Of a stretch of DNA of 64,000 bases, positions 48,070 through 61,494 are shown piece after piece; position 1 is the first letter of the stretch, and the number at the start of each line of letters is the position of its first letter. The stretch covers positions 1 to 64,000 of the forward strand of contig JADDMT010000010.1 in NCBI GenBank assembly GCA_021401465.1, written 5' to 3'. The notes beneath the pieces are model-generated. The model saw nothing but the letters and a program-made list of their open reading frames with translations, did no database searches and had not been told where the DNA came from. The DNA comes from Teratosphaeria epicoccoides (taxonomy: Eukaryota; Ascomycota; Dothideomycetes; Mycosphaerellales; Teratosphaeriaceae). The position numbers and the translations under genes are program-made.

Positions 48070-51000
48070 TTACCTAATGTTAATTTTCCCCCTCTAACTT
48101 TTGTCCTTCTTAAACGCCTATACTCCTTGTTACAAATGCTAGACTCCCTTTGCTAAGTCCTATATCTTGTTTCCTTTTTCTTCTTGCCCTACCTCTCTCT
48201 AGGGCTGTCGTTGTTCTCTGCGCTCCCCTAAGTCTGCTCGAAGCAGTCTATTACTTTAGTGTCTATTAGGTTTTCTAGGAGCTCCTATGTAGGTTTGTAG
48301 TACCCTAACTATTTTACTAGGACCTCGCGTCCTCTTCCCCTTCTCTTGTCCCTCGCGCAGAGTACCTCCTCTACTAACTACTCCTCGTGCGACTTAAACA
48401 AAAGGGGGTACGGCTGTTCGTCGTCGTTCTCCTACCTAGGCATAGGGTCTCTGCCCGCTAGTCTTAGCAGGTTAGTATAGAATACTAGGTATATATTGTT
48501 TAGGAGCCTAGTCAAGTAGAAAGAGACTAGTAATAATACTTTAGCTACTATGTACTTCGCATGCTTGGCGTCTAAGCTTTTCTTGGGTCTCTCTGTAGTG
48601 TAGTTCCGTAGATCTAGCTAGACCTTGTTACTAACTTTATAAATTAGGGCGGGGTTTTAGCGTTTATTAGCAGACTCCTCTTATTCTTACGCGGAAGCCG
48701 CTATTGTTACTTAGCAGATTCTTGTTATGTCCCGAATCTTTCCTACAAACGCCCTTGCCCTCTCGGCTGCTTTTAACAGGCTAGGCCCTACGGGGTCCTT
48801 AGTTAAAGGTATAGGGCCCTATGCTTCGTAGCTATAGGTAGCGAAGAAGGGGCTTATGCTAATTCCCGAATAATACCTCCCGTTTAGCGCCAGTTAAGCT
48901 ACAGGGAGCTATCACTTCTAGTCGGATTACTCATAGTTAATATAGTTCCGGAGGTATGCTTGCACCTCTTAGTTTAGGCGTTTAGGGCCTCTGTCTGTTT
49001 ATAGGTAGTACGTAGAGCTTAACCGCTAGGATACACCTATTCCTTTATAGAAGGTCGTCTAGAAGGTGCTAGTCTAGTTAGTGCCCTAGTCGCTCGTAAT
49101 AGCCGTTAGCATTCCATGGTACTAGGCCTAGTAATCCATGAACTTCTCCGCGTATTCCTCTGCTTTTATGCTAGGCATTACCTGTAAAACTACGTACTTG
49201 TATAGGCGATCCTTAATAACCTACAGGTATCGACATCCCTCGGAGTCGGGCAGGTCCGTAATGAAGTCTATTAAGATCTCCTAGAAGAATCTGTTAGGAA
49301 CTAGTAATAGCTTTAGTAGTCTATGCTTGTACTCTCTCTATACCTTGTTACGACTATAGTAGTTGTAGTTCCTCAGGAACCGCTAGACATGCTTAGACAG
49401 TAACGGCTAGTAGAAATCGCGCCCTAGGATCATCGTCATGGCGTCCTGTCCTAGGTGCCTGTACACTGTAGCGTCATGTACAGACTAAATGAGCTTTGTC
49501 CTAAGCATGTCGTCACTTTCGTCCCTAGAGTCTAAGGTCTCGCACCTAGGCTAACTGTCGTTTGCTCCTAGGACCCATAGTTTGTCGCGGTATCGTAGGA
49601 AGCCCCTCTTGTCGATCTTGTAGTCCCCTACTTGTAGTTTTAGCCTCGCTCTAGCTAGTAGCGCCTAGGAGCCGCCCTTTACTACTTTTAACACTGTCGA
49701 GTATAGCTTGTCTTTCTCTACTGTAGCTGCCTATAAGTCATTAAGGGTGCCGTCCTAGAACGGCCTAATAGGCTCCTAGTTAGAGGTTGCGGAGTTAGCG
49801 AGTTGCTGCTTGTTCTCTACTATAGTAGTAGGTAGTAGGCTAGTTAAGGTAATTAGTACGACGTCTCTGCTCTTGTCTACAGGGTCCGGCTAACTCTCTA
49901 TGACTTCTAGGTCTAAAAACCTCTTAAACCGTGATTCCTTATCTTCTGCCCCTAGCGTGTCCTGTTCTTGTCTCGATAATGCGTCTAGGACTACTCCTTT
50001 AGCGCCTAGGCGATATACTAAGGAGAACTAGAATTACGCAAGGGTCTTATACTACTGTATCTGCCGCTCGGACAGCTGTCGCTTGACTATGAAGTACTCT
50101 AGGTTTTTGTAGTCCATGAGAATAGTAAAGGGCCTACACGACTTCAGCTTAAGGCCCTAGAACTTGAGGCTAGATATCACGGCTAGCATCTCCTTGTCGT
50201 AGATGTCGTAATTAATCTCCGCCTTATTAAGTTTCTGCGAGAAGAAGCCTACTAGTCTCCGGACTCTGTTGCTTTCTTGCAGGAGAGCCGCCCCTAACGC
50301 AAACCCGCTATAGTTAGTCTCTAAAAAGGTCGGCAGCTCTAGGTTCTATTAAGAAAGGACTAGCGCTAAACAGAACTTCGCTTTTAGCGTTCTAAACGCG
50401 GACTCCTTGAGTTCCCCCTAGGAGAACGGTCTGCCCTTCCCTGTAAGCGCCGTCAAGGGCCTAGCCGTCTTCGAGTAGTTCGGGATAAACATCCTGTAGT
50501 AGTTAGCGAAGCCGAGGAATCTACGTACTTCCTTTTGTGTTTTTAGCCGCTCCTAGTTACGCATGGCCTCTACCTTTTCTAGCTCGGTCCCTACGCCTTT
50601 TCTGTTAGCATAGATCATGAACCCTAGGTACTTGATATCCTTTTTGGCAAACTCGCTCTTCCTAGGGTTAAGGTAGAGGCCCCTGTCCTAGAGCTTCCGG
50701 AGTACTCGCGTTACTTTAGCGAAATAGTCTTCTTGCGAACTGCCGCTATATATAATAACGTCGTCTATGTACGCGGAGGCGTAGTCGTCTAAATCTCGCG
50801 TAGTAGTGTGTTAATATATCGTTAGAACGTTGCCAGAGCCCTAGATAAACCGAACGGACACACTAGCCATTTAAATGAACCGAACCTCATGCGAAAGGCT
50901 GTCTTGTACTCATGGCCTTTCGCTATATGGATTTAGTAGAAGGCCTACACTACGTCGACCTTAGTAAGCTACTAGGCGCCTGTGAGGTTCCTTAAGGTCT

Positions 51001-51935
51001 CTAGTATTAACGGGAGGGAGTACCTATCTTGCTTTGTAATTGCGTTAAGGGTGTAGTAATCGTAGCAGAGCCGGAGCCCTCCTCCTAGCTTCTAGACAAA
51101 AAGCACAGGAGCCGTAGCCTCTAAGTTAGTAGGCCGAATGAATCCCTTCCCTAACAGTTCGTCTAAGGACTTCCTTAAAACAAGTAGTTCCTCCTTTGAC
51201 ATGCTATATAGGGGTCCCTACGGCAGAGCTAGTTAGGATCTGTCTAGTCCTTCGCGGAGTTTAATATAGTAGTTAATACTAGGGCGGTATGGCGCTAATT
51301 TTTCCGCTTCTTGGCGGCAGAATAGCGGAGCCATGTGCTGAAGCTCTAGAGGCAGCGCCTCTCTCAACTCGTCTAGCGTCAGATATTCCTTTGCCTTTAA
51401 GGCCTCCGCGACATCTGCCGTTACGGTCGCGCATACCTAGGTAAAGTTCCTGCGGTCATTGTATTCTCGGTAGTTCTGTCCTTTGTCTATCTACTGTCCC
51501 GCTCTCCCATGCTAATACTGACGCCTTTCTAGCGCGGTCCGCACTTTATTGTGAGCCTTCTAGGGGTTCCCTAGTATTAGGGGGAAGGCTGAATCCTTTA
51601 CTACGTATGCATACACTAGTTGCTAGAACCTCTCGATTTCCATCTAGAAGGCGACTACTCCTTCTACTATGGAGTCTCGCATCGACGCTGTTACGCCCCT
51701 CGCTATGCGCGACTCTTTGCTTATTAAGCTCAAGCCAAGACCTTTTACTAGGTCTCTGTTAATTGCAGCGTAGTATTAGCACCTCTTATCGATAAGAGCT
51801 AATGTCCCGGTATTATTTGCTAGGACTACATTAGTATAAATCAGGTTCCTGTCCATAGATCCCTTAACTCTCTCCTATCCTTCTGCTAATGTCTCCGTTA
51901 CTCCTACTTCCTAACTCCAAGCAGGAGTTAATCTT
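48070..51935 (-). pseudogene. pol: X2 pol
   Basis: Minus-strand counterpart of X1 pol but uninterrupted: protease, RT (YIDD intact at 50760-50771), RNase H (about 49970-50330), integrase (about 48720-49520), chromodomain (about 48240-48310), TAA at 48070-48072. Many TAG stops. Confidence 0.88.
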
Positions 51936-51940
51936 TTCCC
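51900..51940 (-). promoter_or_regulatory. -1 frameshift signal of X2: GGGAAAA plus hairpin
   Basis: GGGAAAA at 51934-51940 on the minus strand, gag stop TAA at 51928-51930, 5-nt spacer, arms 51919-51928 and 51900-51909. X1 and X2 differ at one position of the stem on opposite arms, so each decayed copy shows a different single mismatch of what was a perfect 10-bp stem. Confidence 0.8.
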
Positions 51941-52174
51941 GAGTTTTTCCTCCTAGGTTCCTCTGCTATTCTATCGTCCTCTAGTAATGGCGACACTCTA
52001 GTTATGTTAATCCGGGCTAGGGGTATAGCTAAGGCGTAGGGACACCCCTTGACTTAGTGTCTAGACGCTCCGCAACAGTAGTATAGGTTATTCTCCTGGC
52101 GTTTCTCTCTCTCTGTAGCGTCTACCTATTTAGCGTGTTGTTTTCCCCCGTTGTTTTGTCAGGGTCCTTTGCCG

Positions 52175-52534
52175 TGATATAGATGTATATGCTATATGAT
52201 ATGAAAATATCTCGTAGTGTGACAGAGTAATCCGACCCTTTAGTAGGTACAAGATAGCGCTGCTTTCTGCTTATCGCAGAGGTAGCGCTAAGGGTGCTTA
52301 TAACCCCCGACGCTCCTTAATTAGGGAAAGCATGTCCAAGCCTAACCCTGTAGGGGTACTATAGGGTCAGCGACGTAGGGGCGTCCTACGTCGACAACTA
52401 ATCCTACTTAGACGACATATAAGCTAACGTATGTACGAAGGACCCCCTTACTATATGTAGCAGGGTTACTGCATGCTAAGGGTAGCTATTAGAACCTATG
52501 CGGTTCAAATGGTCCCCTAGTATCAACCGTATTA
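52175..52534 (-). repeat. A5 3' LTR
   Basis: 360 bp; polypurine tract AGGAGGAGGGGCAG (minus strand) beside it. Confidence 0.95.
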
Positions 52535-53169
52535 CTGCCCCTCCTCCTATGAGGATGTCCCTAGCCTTACTAAGTGACGCATGCGGAACATATAGGGTAC
52601 GGGATGTAGCACGCTTACACCGCGCAAGGGTAAATAGGTAGATAGCCTACGTAACATGTGTCATGCGCACACCTTAACACCTTCGTAGCGAGTGCGAGGC
52701 GGAGGCTGCTAACTCGGGCGGGTTTTAATCTGTCACATGTTAGGCGGCTTCGTAACACCTTCGCTTTACATGCAGATCGAGATATCAGGAAACTACGAGT
52801 ACGTACTTTAGTTAATCCTTGAAATTATAGGGCGAGCATGCGCGCCGGCCTCGCCAAGTAGCTTGGCCGTCCCTATTTAGTCGTGACTGTGAAGAACATG
52901 TCGCAGAACCTTAGGGTAGTAGGAAAGTACGCGGACGCCCTGCGCGCGCCGCTCGAAACGGCAGGAGCGCGCTCCTAGCGTAGGCCTCGCCACATTTCCA
53001 TGCTAGTAGGCTAGCACGAGTGCGGTCGGCGCACATGCGTAACGGCCGCGTTATCTATTATTGCATCATTCGGTCCCCCTATAAGTTAACTAAAGGTAGG
53101 TACTCTGCGCATGTAGTTCGAGTTACTAGCTTAACGGTTGCGGTAGGCAATAGGGGGGCTGTTAGAGGG

Positions 53170-53176
53170 TATAAAA
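53170..53176 (+). promoter_or_regulatory. TATA box of the A5 antisense gene
   Basis: TATAAAA, 157 nt before ATG 53333. Confidence 0.65.
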
Positions 53177-53332
53177 ACCTCGTCGCTTCCTAAACTTTCC
53201 TGTTCTAAGATACTAACATCGACCTCCGCTCCTACTTCGCTTAGCTTGTACCTTACTATGTCTGCAGGTCTGTACTAGAGCTCCTTCTTCTTCAATCAAT
53301 CAATTAAGATCAATTAACCCGTCTTAGCTATA

Positions 53333-54829
53333 ATGGCTCATATGCTGCAGACTAAGTTCGACGCTACTCGCTCTGCCTGTAATTGTCGCTTATGTTGACA
53401 ATGCCTCGACAACCTTAGTAGCCAAGCTGCACACATCTCTCCTCCGCGTGTTAGTAAGGCGTCCCCTACCCGCGAGGTATGCGTGACTTATACTAACCGA
53501 AGCGTAGCCGAGATTTGCGTCAGCAGATTTAATGAGGGCAGTGTCTACTACAATTGTGTTAACTGTAATAGCAAGCATCAAAAATGCTAAGACCTCCCTA
53601 AAGAGGTGTATAGCGAGTATAACTAGCTCTGCCGTAACATCGATGACTTCTAGAGTACGCGTGACGAGGGAATTGCTAAAGGCACTCCGACTATAAACAG
53701 GCTACAGGCTAAGTACCGCGAGGCACTCGCCTACCTGCTCGGCGCCCTCTCGTGCTTTACCGCGACTACTAACCGTTCTTACGGCGGCGTTCGCTTCGAC
53801 TCTCTGCTAACAGGCGAAAACGTTTGTCTAGGTCTAATCGCAGACTTAGTCTAGAAGATCTTGAAGGTGCTAACTGTTAGGGTCGAGACCTTCGCTATAG
53901 TACGCATATAGTGCGGGTACCCTCTAAGTATGAATGCTAACTCTCTCCGCTAGGCTAACGTTAGCGTCGAGAAATATCCGACTAGCTGTCAGCGTCAGCA
54001 ACTCGGGGCCCTTGCCTCTATTGACGATGACTTTAAGACGCAGATAATCCGCAAGAAGGTTATCAAGCAATTTACCGCTCCTGCTGCTAAGGCTACGCCC
54101 TAGCGCTATACCGAGAGGCAGCCTGCCTCTAAGCCGGTCCCGAGGACTAAGCCGTAAGTTACTTACTCGAATCCTGTCGCGTGCGTATAGCTAACACATT
54201 GTAGCGCCGCCGCCTACGCCGCCTTGACGCTACTGTCTAAGAAGAAGAAGAGGGCTAGGGCCGAAATTGAGGTCAGCGACAAGGAAGCCGAGCCTTCCCC
54301 GCTTGCGACCTACACTGCGTCTGTTAAGACACTAAGGTACAAGCCTCTAGGCTAGATCTTTGAGGATGAGGAGGATGACGACGTTCAGGATACCTTCGGT
54401 CCTAACGGGATCCCTTCGCGCCGTAGTGTCACTATACCGGTTACGCCTAAGGGAGACACTAAGTCTAATGATGTAGTTAACACTCGTGTCAAGAAGCGCA
54501 AGATGATCTCGAGGGCTGAGCGCGACAGCCGCAAGCGCGCTCGAGTCTCTTCGCCTTCTAATACTAAGGATGAGGTAGTCGTCGCGACTAGGCGCGGCGA
54601 GGGTGTCGCTAGTTCTCTAGCTACTATAGGCTCCGAAGACGAGCTCCCTTGCAACCTACTAAAGAAGAAGATGCTAGCCTCTCTTCGTGGCGTTGCTACC
54701 CCTGTTACTCATAGTCACTTCGGGGTGTTTAGTAGACCCCATGCAGGTAGGTAGTCCCTAGCGGACCGTAACAAGAAAGACTCTCCTGCTTCGGGTTCGG
54801 TTAGGAAGCCCCTAACTAGTAGTCGCTAA
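53333..54829 (+). pseudogene. A5 antisense accessory gene, 498 codons
   Basis: ATG 53333 to TAA 54827-54829, same length as A1-A3 without indels. Codon 22 is TGA. The C-terminal 80 codons (RDSRKRARVSS to FSRPHAGR and beyond) have almost no internal stop. Lys/Arg-rich tail and acidic patch (FEDEEDDDV near residue 344) suggest a nuclear, disordered tail. Convergent with A5 gag-pol, stops 140 bp apart. Confidence 0.85.
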
Positions 54830-54969
54830 GCATTAGCTACGAAGCTAATCCGAGCATGTCTCTTGTTCTTCTTAGGTTTATTCTAGGTGTGCCTTTAGGC
54901 ATCAATAATGTATGAGTAGGGCGTTTGCTTCTTGTTGTCACTTTGCGCGTCATGCGCTACATACACGTG

Positions 54970-57900
54970 TCAAGAATTCTGCTCTAGAACCCTTATCTTC
55001 CTACGAATCGACCTTCTTAAGCCCTGCTTACGCCTCCTCCGCTCTTCGAATTCACGAATAGCTTCCGGAGCTTTCTTGTAGTCTTCGGCTGGAACCTATT
55101 ATATGTACTTAGGTAGGTATCCTTTCTACTTCACTAGATAGTACGTTACGCCCTTACGCCGCATACTGTCCTTAATACCCTCGACTTCCTACTCTTCGTT
55201 CTCTTCTGCTACTAGCATTAGGTCCGCGGGCTCTTCGCCCTCGCGCTGTACCTATAGTTCGAGTAGAGATACGTAGAAGACGTCATGCACACGATACGAC
55301 GATAGTAACGATAGCCGGTACGCCTGCGAGCCTATCGCGTCGCGTATCCGGAAGGGTCTAACGAACCTTGGCGTCATCTTCTTGCTTGGAAGTTTCAGCT
55401 TAAGATTCTTCGTTAATAGTAACACCTTCGTACTAACTACGTACTACATTGGTTTAGCACAGGCGTTATTATGTTTAATCTAGGATTCTGAGGCCTTTTT
55501 CTAGTGTTCTATTAGCACCGAATGTACCTCGCGCATACGCCGCGCTGATTCCGCGGCAGCCGGCACCCTCTCCTCAGAAGACTTGTCCTGAGGCGGTTCT
55601 AGGTGTATTTCCGGATTAAAGCCATAAAGAATCTAAAATGGCGACATGCGCATAGTAGCATGCATGCTGTTATTGACTGCAAATTCCGCCATAGGAATTG
55701 CGTCAGCCTAGGCATCCTGGTTCTTAGCGTAGTAGCACTAAAGGTACTACTTAAGAGTCTAGTTCATACGTTTAGTCTGACTATTAGTCTGTAGATAGAA
55801 TGCTATATTTAGGTAGTACTTAACACGCACTTCAAACACAAATTCTTGCTAGTATTTACTAGTAAAGACAGAACCTTGATCTAATAGGATACTTCGGGGG
55901 ACACTGAAGCGCTATACGACTTTGTCGCGAAGTAGCTACGCAAGCTCGCCGCTTGTGCACTTTTTCGTACATAGGATAAAGACATTCATCTTCGAGTATC
56001 GGTTGACTACTACAAGGACAGTATTAACTACATCGCCTTTCTACTTTGCTAGCAGCAAATTAGTAATGAAATCCATAGTCAAGTCTTGCTATAGTCTCTC
56101 TAGTAGTAGGAGCGCCTAAGCATCACCGTAGGGGCGATGGCGCCGAGATTTGCTAATCTGGCATGTCTAGCAGGATTTGACATAGTCAGAGACATCCTGT
56201 TCTAGCGTAGGCTACTAGTATTTACGTCCGAGAAGTGCGTTTGTCTTCTCTACGCCAAAATGGCCCGCGAGTTCATTGTCATGATGAATACAGAGGAGCT
56301 ACGAACAGAGTACGTAGTTAGCGGGTACGTAGAGCCTATTATCAAAGTACTACAAGTCGCCTGACTTGGTCTAGTACTTCGGACCGCCTGCGGTGTCCTA
56401 GAGGGCTACACCCTCATTAATTAACTCCAGTTCTCGCTCTTGCAACCGCTAAATAAGTCTCGAGACTTCTTTAAAGGGTTCCTTAGACATCGCATGCTTA
56501 CTACATGTGAGCCGGTTAACTACCGCACGGATCGAGCTAGACACGGTCGCCACAACTGCTAGATAGGAGGGTTCGTTACTAGCGGAGGCCGTGAGGCCCC
56601 ATTAGACCTGCAGTCGACCTACAAGAGGAGCTAACGACAGATTGCCGCCCTAAACTACAAGCTTCGTTTGTAGCGTAGGGAGAAGCTGTTAGTCACCCTC
56701 TTCCCTAGTGTCATAGTCTAGTCGTCGCGAAGGACCGTCAGCCGGATTCGTCTTTCTAGAACGATGCTAGATAACGAAGTCAAAGCTAGCGAGGAAAGTC
56801 GCCTACCTTGCTTGCTGACTACTTAGCTGCTTCACGCCCATAAAGCCGCGAAGGTTGTTATAGTCAGTAAGTACCTTAATAGGGTACGCTGCGCCTTCGA
56901 GGTAGTGTCAGTACTCCTTAAAGCCGTCAATAATAGCTAAAAGCTCTTAGTCGTGAGTCTCGTAGTTAAGCTTAGCGCCCTGCATCTTCCGCGACTAGAA
57001 GGCAATCAGGTACTATCGCGCACTGCCTTTGTGCGACTAGAGCTACAATATAATTGCGGCTATTACGAATTTTGAAGCATCGGTCTCTATCCGGATCTTC
57101 GTAGCGAGGTCAAAGTGCCGAAGTATAGGCGTAGTTTGAAAAGCTGCTTTAAGTTTAGAGAAGGCCTTACCCTAAGCCTCCTCCTAAGGCACTTTCCCTG
57201 GCTTTTTTCCTCGAACCGCGCCCTTTGCGAGGGCCGTGAGGGGAGCCACGATCTTCGAGTAAGATCGTATGAATCTGCGATAGAAGTTAGTAAATCCTAG
57301 GAACACCTGCACTTCTTAGAGGGTAGTCGGCCGCAGCTACTCCGCGATTACAGACACCCTTCGGTCATCTATGATGACTCCTTCTGTGGAGACGATGTAT
57401 CTAAGAAACTTAATCCTATCTGTCAGGAATAAGCACTTCTTTAGGTTCGCGTAGAGAGCGAACTTGCGGAGCTGTTCGAGTACTATACTTAGATGCCAAA
57501 TATGCTCCTCCTTCGAGTCGGAATAGACTAGTATATCGTCTAAATATACTACGTAGCAGGTGTCAACGAGGCCGGCTAGGGCCCGGTTGATATACGCTTA
57601 GAACGTCGCTAGTACGTTAGTTAAGCTAAATGGCATCACCATATACTCGAAGTGTCTATACTACGTTCGGAATGTAGTCTTCTACTTGTTACCCTTTCGG
57701 ATTAGTATCTAGTAGTAGGCGTCCTTCAAGTTAATAGACGAGAAGATGGCGGCGCGACTAAGGCGGTCAAGCGTCTCGCTAATAAGTAGTAGGGGGCAGC
57801 GGTTCTTCTAGGTTACTACGTTAAGGCCCCTATAGTTAACGCATAGGCAGAGCGTGTTGTCCTTCTTCAGGACGAACATAACTAACGCTCTAGCCTCGCT

Positions 57901-59934
57901 GTCGCTTCGTCGGATCCACGCGTTCCTTTGCGCCTTGTAGAGGTAGTCTCGAAGTGTTTCAAGCTACGATTCCGACATAGGGTACAGAGGTCGATGCGGA
58001 GGATTGTAACCCTCCTTAAGGTTAATCGCATGTTCCGCGTCTAGGGCCCGGGCATAGGCCGCAGCCTCTGCGTCGAAAATATCGGCGTATTCCTCTAACT
58101 TAGGCGGAAGGGTAACGTCTTCCTTGACGTTCTGTATGCGGACCGCATACATGCATTAGACCTTCTTCATGTCCTTGTAGAAGCTATGTACGTCACGTAT
58201 CCGCACTACAGGAACTTCGCCTATAGAGCTATAGAACTAGTTGTCGGTAGCTCTATCAACAACGACTCCCTGCTTGTGGCGCTAAGGGCGGCCGAGCAGG
58301 AGCTCCTTATTAGGAACGTCTTCGGCGTAGAAGACTTCGTTAGTCTCGCGCACTTCTCCCGAGGAGTCCGCGAGTTAGAGGCGCACGTTATACGCGCCTT
58401 AAGCCGCTACGCCTTCGCCCCGAAAAGACTTCATGGTAGGCAGCAGGGCTCCTAGGATCGGCTTCAAACCGAGCCGTACGATTACCCTCTAGGGTATCAC
58501 GTTAACCTCCGCAAGGTCATCTAACATATAGTCTACTAGCTCGAGCGAGCCATTAACTCGGACCGCGCCGGATAGGCGCCACGCAGGCCACGAGTCTATA
58601 CCATTAGTGACAGACAGCTTAGATACCCGCGGTAGCTATTCGGTTGTCTTAGGCTTGTCCTTCTTTCGCCTCCCCTCCGGGGAGGTTTCGGACACCTTGC
58701 TTACCTTCTTCCTATCACTTCGTTTAGGACAGCGAGCCGCCTAGTAGTCCCTCGCTCTACAGATGTAGCAGCTACTCGGAGGCTTCTCGCTACTGTCTTT
58801 TAGCTCGGAGGGCTTACTCCTCTAGAATGAACTACCGCGTTAGACGTGACCCCTAGGGCGCTTGTAGTAGCGGCCCTTTAGTAGGTCCTCAGGACTTAGA
58901 CGCTTATTGTCCTTACCGCCCGATTTTCCATTTCGCTTCAAGGTGATTTCCATACATGTCGCAAGGGACACGAGGTCTTGCCGAGTTGTCAGAAGTTCAT
59001 GAAAAGTCATGATTGTGTTCTGAAGATCGTCATCGAGTTTGACGAGTAAGTGCCGCACGCGTTACGTCTCCGTATAGGGTAGCATCTGTCCCTCGAGCAT
59101 GGCGAGGTAGGTTGCGAAGCTAGAGGTTATTTGTCCCTTCCCCTGCTTAGCCTTCTCGTACTTAACGGACATAGTAAGGGCGCGATTCCCTGGATCCTTG
59201 ACCTAGTCGACACAGAACTAGCGAAAGTCCGCCTACATATACGTTCTGTCGTAGACCCGCATAAGGTCATACCGCTCATGCTAATTGTTACGAGGTTCCT
59301 TATCCTCTTCGAGCTACATCACACTAAAGGCGACTCGTTCGCCCTCCGTGGAATATCCGCGTAGGTTAAGCACGAAAACTGCCTTACACGCCTGCAAGAA
59401 AGTTCGAGCCTCCTTCAAGGTGTCTCCCTTAAACGGCTTCAGGTTGCATGCGTTACAACTACCTCCTAGTTAGCCTACTATGGCCCCGAATTCAGGCACC
59501 AAGTTCGCGGGCACACACAGAGGGTCTGCGCCTCCTAGTAAGTTGTCTTCGCGGGTCCCTAGCGTGAAATCTCGCTAGATTTCTTCGTCCGCTAGTTCGT
59601 TAGTACTACTTATGGCGACGTCTTCGTCGTCCTCGCCGTTGTCGCTACTAGGAGCGGTACAGCTCCGGCTCTAGTTCGCAAGGCGGTTTGCGACCTAATC
59701 GACAATCATGGCTACAAGGGCTAGGTCGATAGTCAGGGTTAGCTACGGTCCCTATGTAGGGGGTCTATTGCCTAGTCCGCCGCGTAATTGTCCTCTAGCG
59801 GAACCGTCACTCGATGTAGTGTCGCTCGTAGCGGGTACTTCTGCGGGCTAGTCACTTAGGCTAGCTTCGCTATCGCGGGCGCTCGGGATAGCGCTCGCTA
59901 CGCGTTAGTTGCGAGTTCGTAGTGCTCTAGACAT
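54970..59934 (-). pseudogene. gag-pol: A5 gag-pol, 1655 codons
   Basis: ATG 59934 to TGA 54970-54972. RT box YLDD intact near 57535-57546; zinc knuckle near 58725-58770; chromodomain near 55100-55170. Carries the 12-bp block near 58455. Internal TAG/TAA stops. Confidence 0.9.
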
Positions 59935-59983
59935 ATCGTAGTATTCTCTGCTAGACTGCAAAGCAGGGGGGAGAAAGCAGAAC

Positions 59984-60343
59984 TAATATAGATGTATATG
60001 CTATATGATATGAAAATATCTCGCAGTGTGACAGAGTAATCCGACCCTTTAGTAGGTATAAGACAGCGCTGCTTTCTGCTTATCGCAGAGGTGGCGCTAA
60101 GGGTGCTTATAACCCCTGACGCTCCTTAATTAGGGAAAGCATGTCTAAGCCTAACCCTGTAGGGGTACCGTAGGGTCAGCGACGTAGGGGCGTCCTACGT
60201 CGACAACTGATCCTACTCGGACGACATACGAGCTAACGTATGTACGAAGGACCCCCTTGCCATATGTAGCAGGGTCACTGCATGCTAGGGGTAGCCATTA
60301 GAACCTATGCGGTTCAAATGGTCCCCTAGTATCAACCGTATCA
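59984..60343 (-). repeat. A5 5' LTR
   Basis: 360 bp, TAATATAG to CGTATCA. Confidence 0.95.
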
Positions 60344-61327
60344 GCCGTCATATTAGTCTCCTGTAGTACGAGTTAGTGCTATGACCGTATCCCTATCCGC
60401 GTCTATTTAGGATCTAACCCTAGGGTTAGGCATCTGCATAGCAGCCGCGGGAATACCTTTAGAGTCCTTGTTCTTTTCCCTTAACTACCTCCTATAGGCC
60501 GCCTTGAACTAGTTAGTTACCTCGGAGTTTGTCATGACCCTTTCGACCTCCTCTGCAAACGCGTAGTAGCCCCCCTTATCTCTTACGTTCGCTATGTACA
60601 TCCTAGCAGGATTCGAAAACGAATTCTTAAGGTATCTTATCTTCGTGTCATCTATCTACTAGTCCCCTCCTGCTAACAGCAGGAGTTCGTCGAATTCCAG
60701 CTAGTACTCGTGCTATGGCTAGCCTGCCGCATGTCAGAGGTTCGTAAGCTGTTCTAGAGCTTTCGCTGTCTCGTTACTATCCGCGAACATGGCCTCGAGT
60801 TACGTGAGAAAAGCTTTGGGGTCCTTCGCGCTATCCGGGCCTCCTTTCTCCTAGAAATGGCGCATCCGGGCGCGCTAGCAAGCAGGGAGAGTGTCGTAGA
60901 TTGTGTTCTAGTAATAATCTACGCCTATCAGGGGTTTTATCCTAGAGCGTACCCTAAGCGAACTCCTAATACAGAGCAGGTAATCCCTGAATGATTTAGC
61001 TCTTCTGTCCTACGTTAGTAGCCTCTACTCTCGGGGTCCTGTTAGTTCTAGGCTAGAGTTTACACGCGTTGCTACAGCTAGCGCGTCCGCGAGAGCCTTT
61101 AGCAGCTCCTCTAACAGGGCGCCTAGGTTTTGTCGCTATTAGGACTCCGATTCATTTAGCGTAGCTAGCGTGGCTGTCAGCTTGGCCATAATTTGCTGTT
61201 ACTAGGTATGCATTCCCTTGACGACATGGCGCATTTCTGCTAACGCTTCCTTGTTCGTGGATCCTTCGGAAACTAGGGTTAATTAGCTAGGAGATAGCCT
61301 TTCTATAGTAAAATCGATCGTACTTAA

Positions 61328-61494
61328 TGTCACAGGTAAACGACGTATACACAGGGGTTTATGTGGTATTTAACAAGTACGATAGAGAGAGAGGGACTAT
61401 CTGCTAGCTGTCCGGTCTTTTATAGCCAGCCTTGTCAGGGGTCGCGTCGCATAGGCCCTAGCCTGTGCCAAGACTTAGGGCCTCGCCCTTCACA
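61328..61494 (-). repeat. X2 5' LTR
   Basis: 167 bp, TGTCACAGG to CCCTTCACA on plus; TATAAAAG on the minus strand near 61415-61422 as in X1. Confidence 0.94.

Larger units (their letters stand above)
52175..60343 (-). mobile_element. A5: complete A-family element (8169 bp)
   Basis: LTRs TGATATAG to CGTATCA; duplication GCCG (4 bp) at 52171-52174 and 60344-60347, one base shorter than for the other copies. It retains many CG dinucleotides, so among the less decayed copies. Confidence 0.95.
51928..61234 (-). pseudogene. gag: X2 gag, interrupted by A5
   Basis: From ATG 61234 (MRHVV) leftward, interrupted at 52175-60347 by A5 and one target copy, ending at TAA 51928. The part left of A5 holds the zinc knuckle (about 52045-52090). 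The X1 sequence near 11807-11825 shows the uninterrupted site. Confidence 0.83.
46582..61494 (-). mobile_element. X2: X-family element carrying nested A5
   Basis: LTRs of 167 bp each, target duplication GACAC at 46577-46581 and 61495-61499, inserted in A0. Without A5 it is about 6.7 kb. Gag-pol on the minus strand. It preserves the empty sites of A1 and A2 and is the best reference for the X family in this window. Confidence 0.95.
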
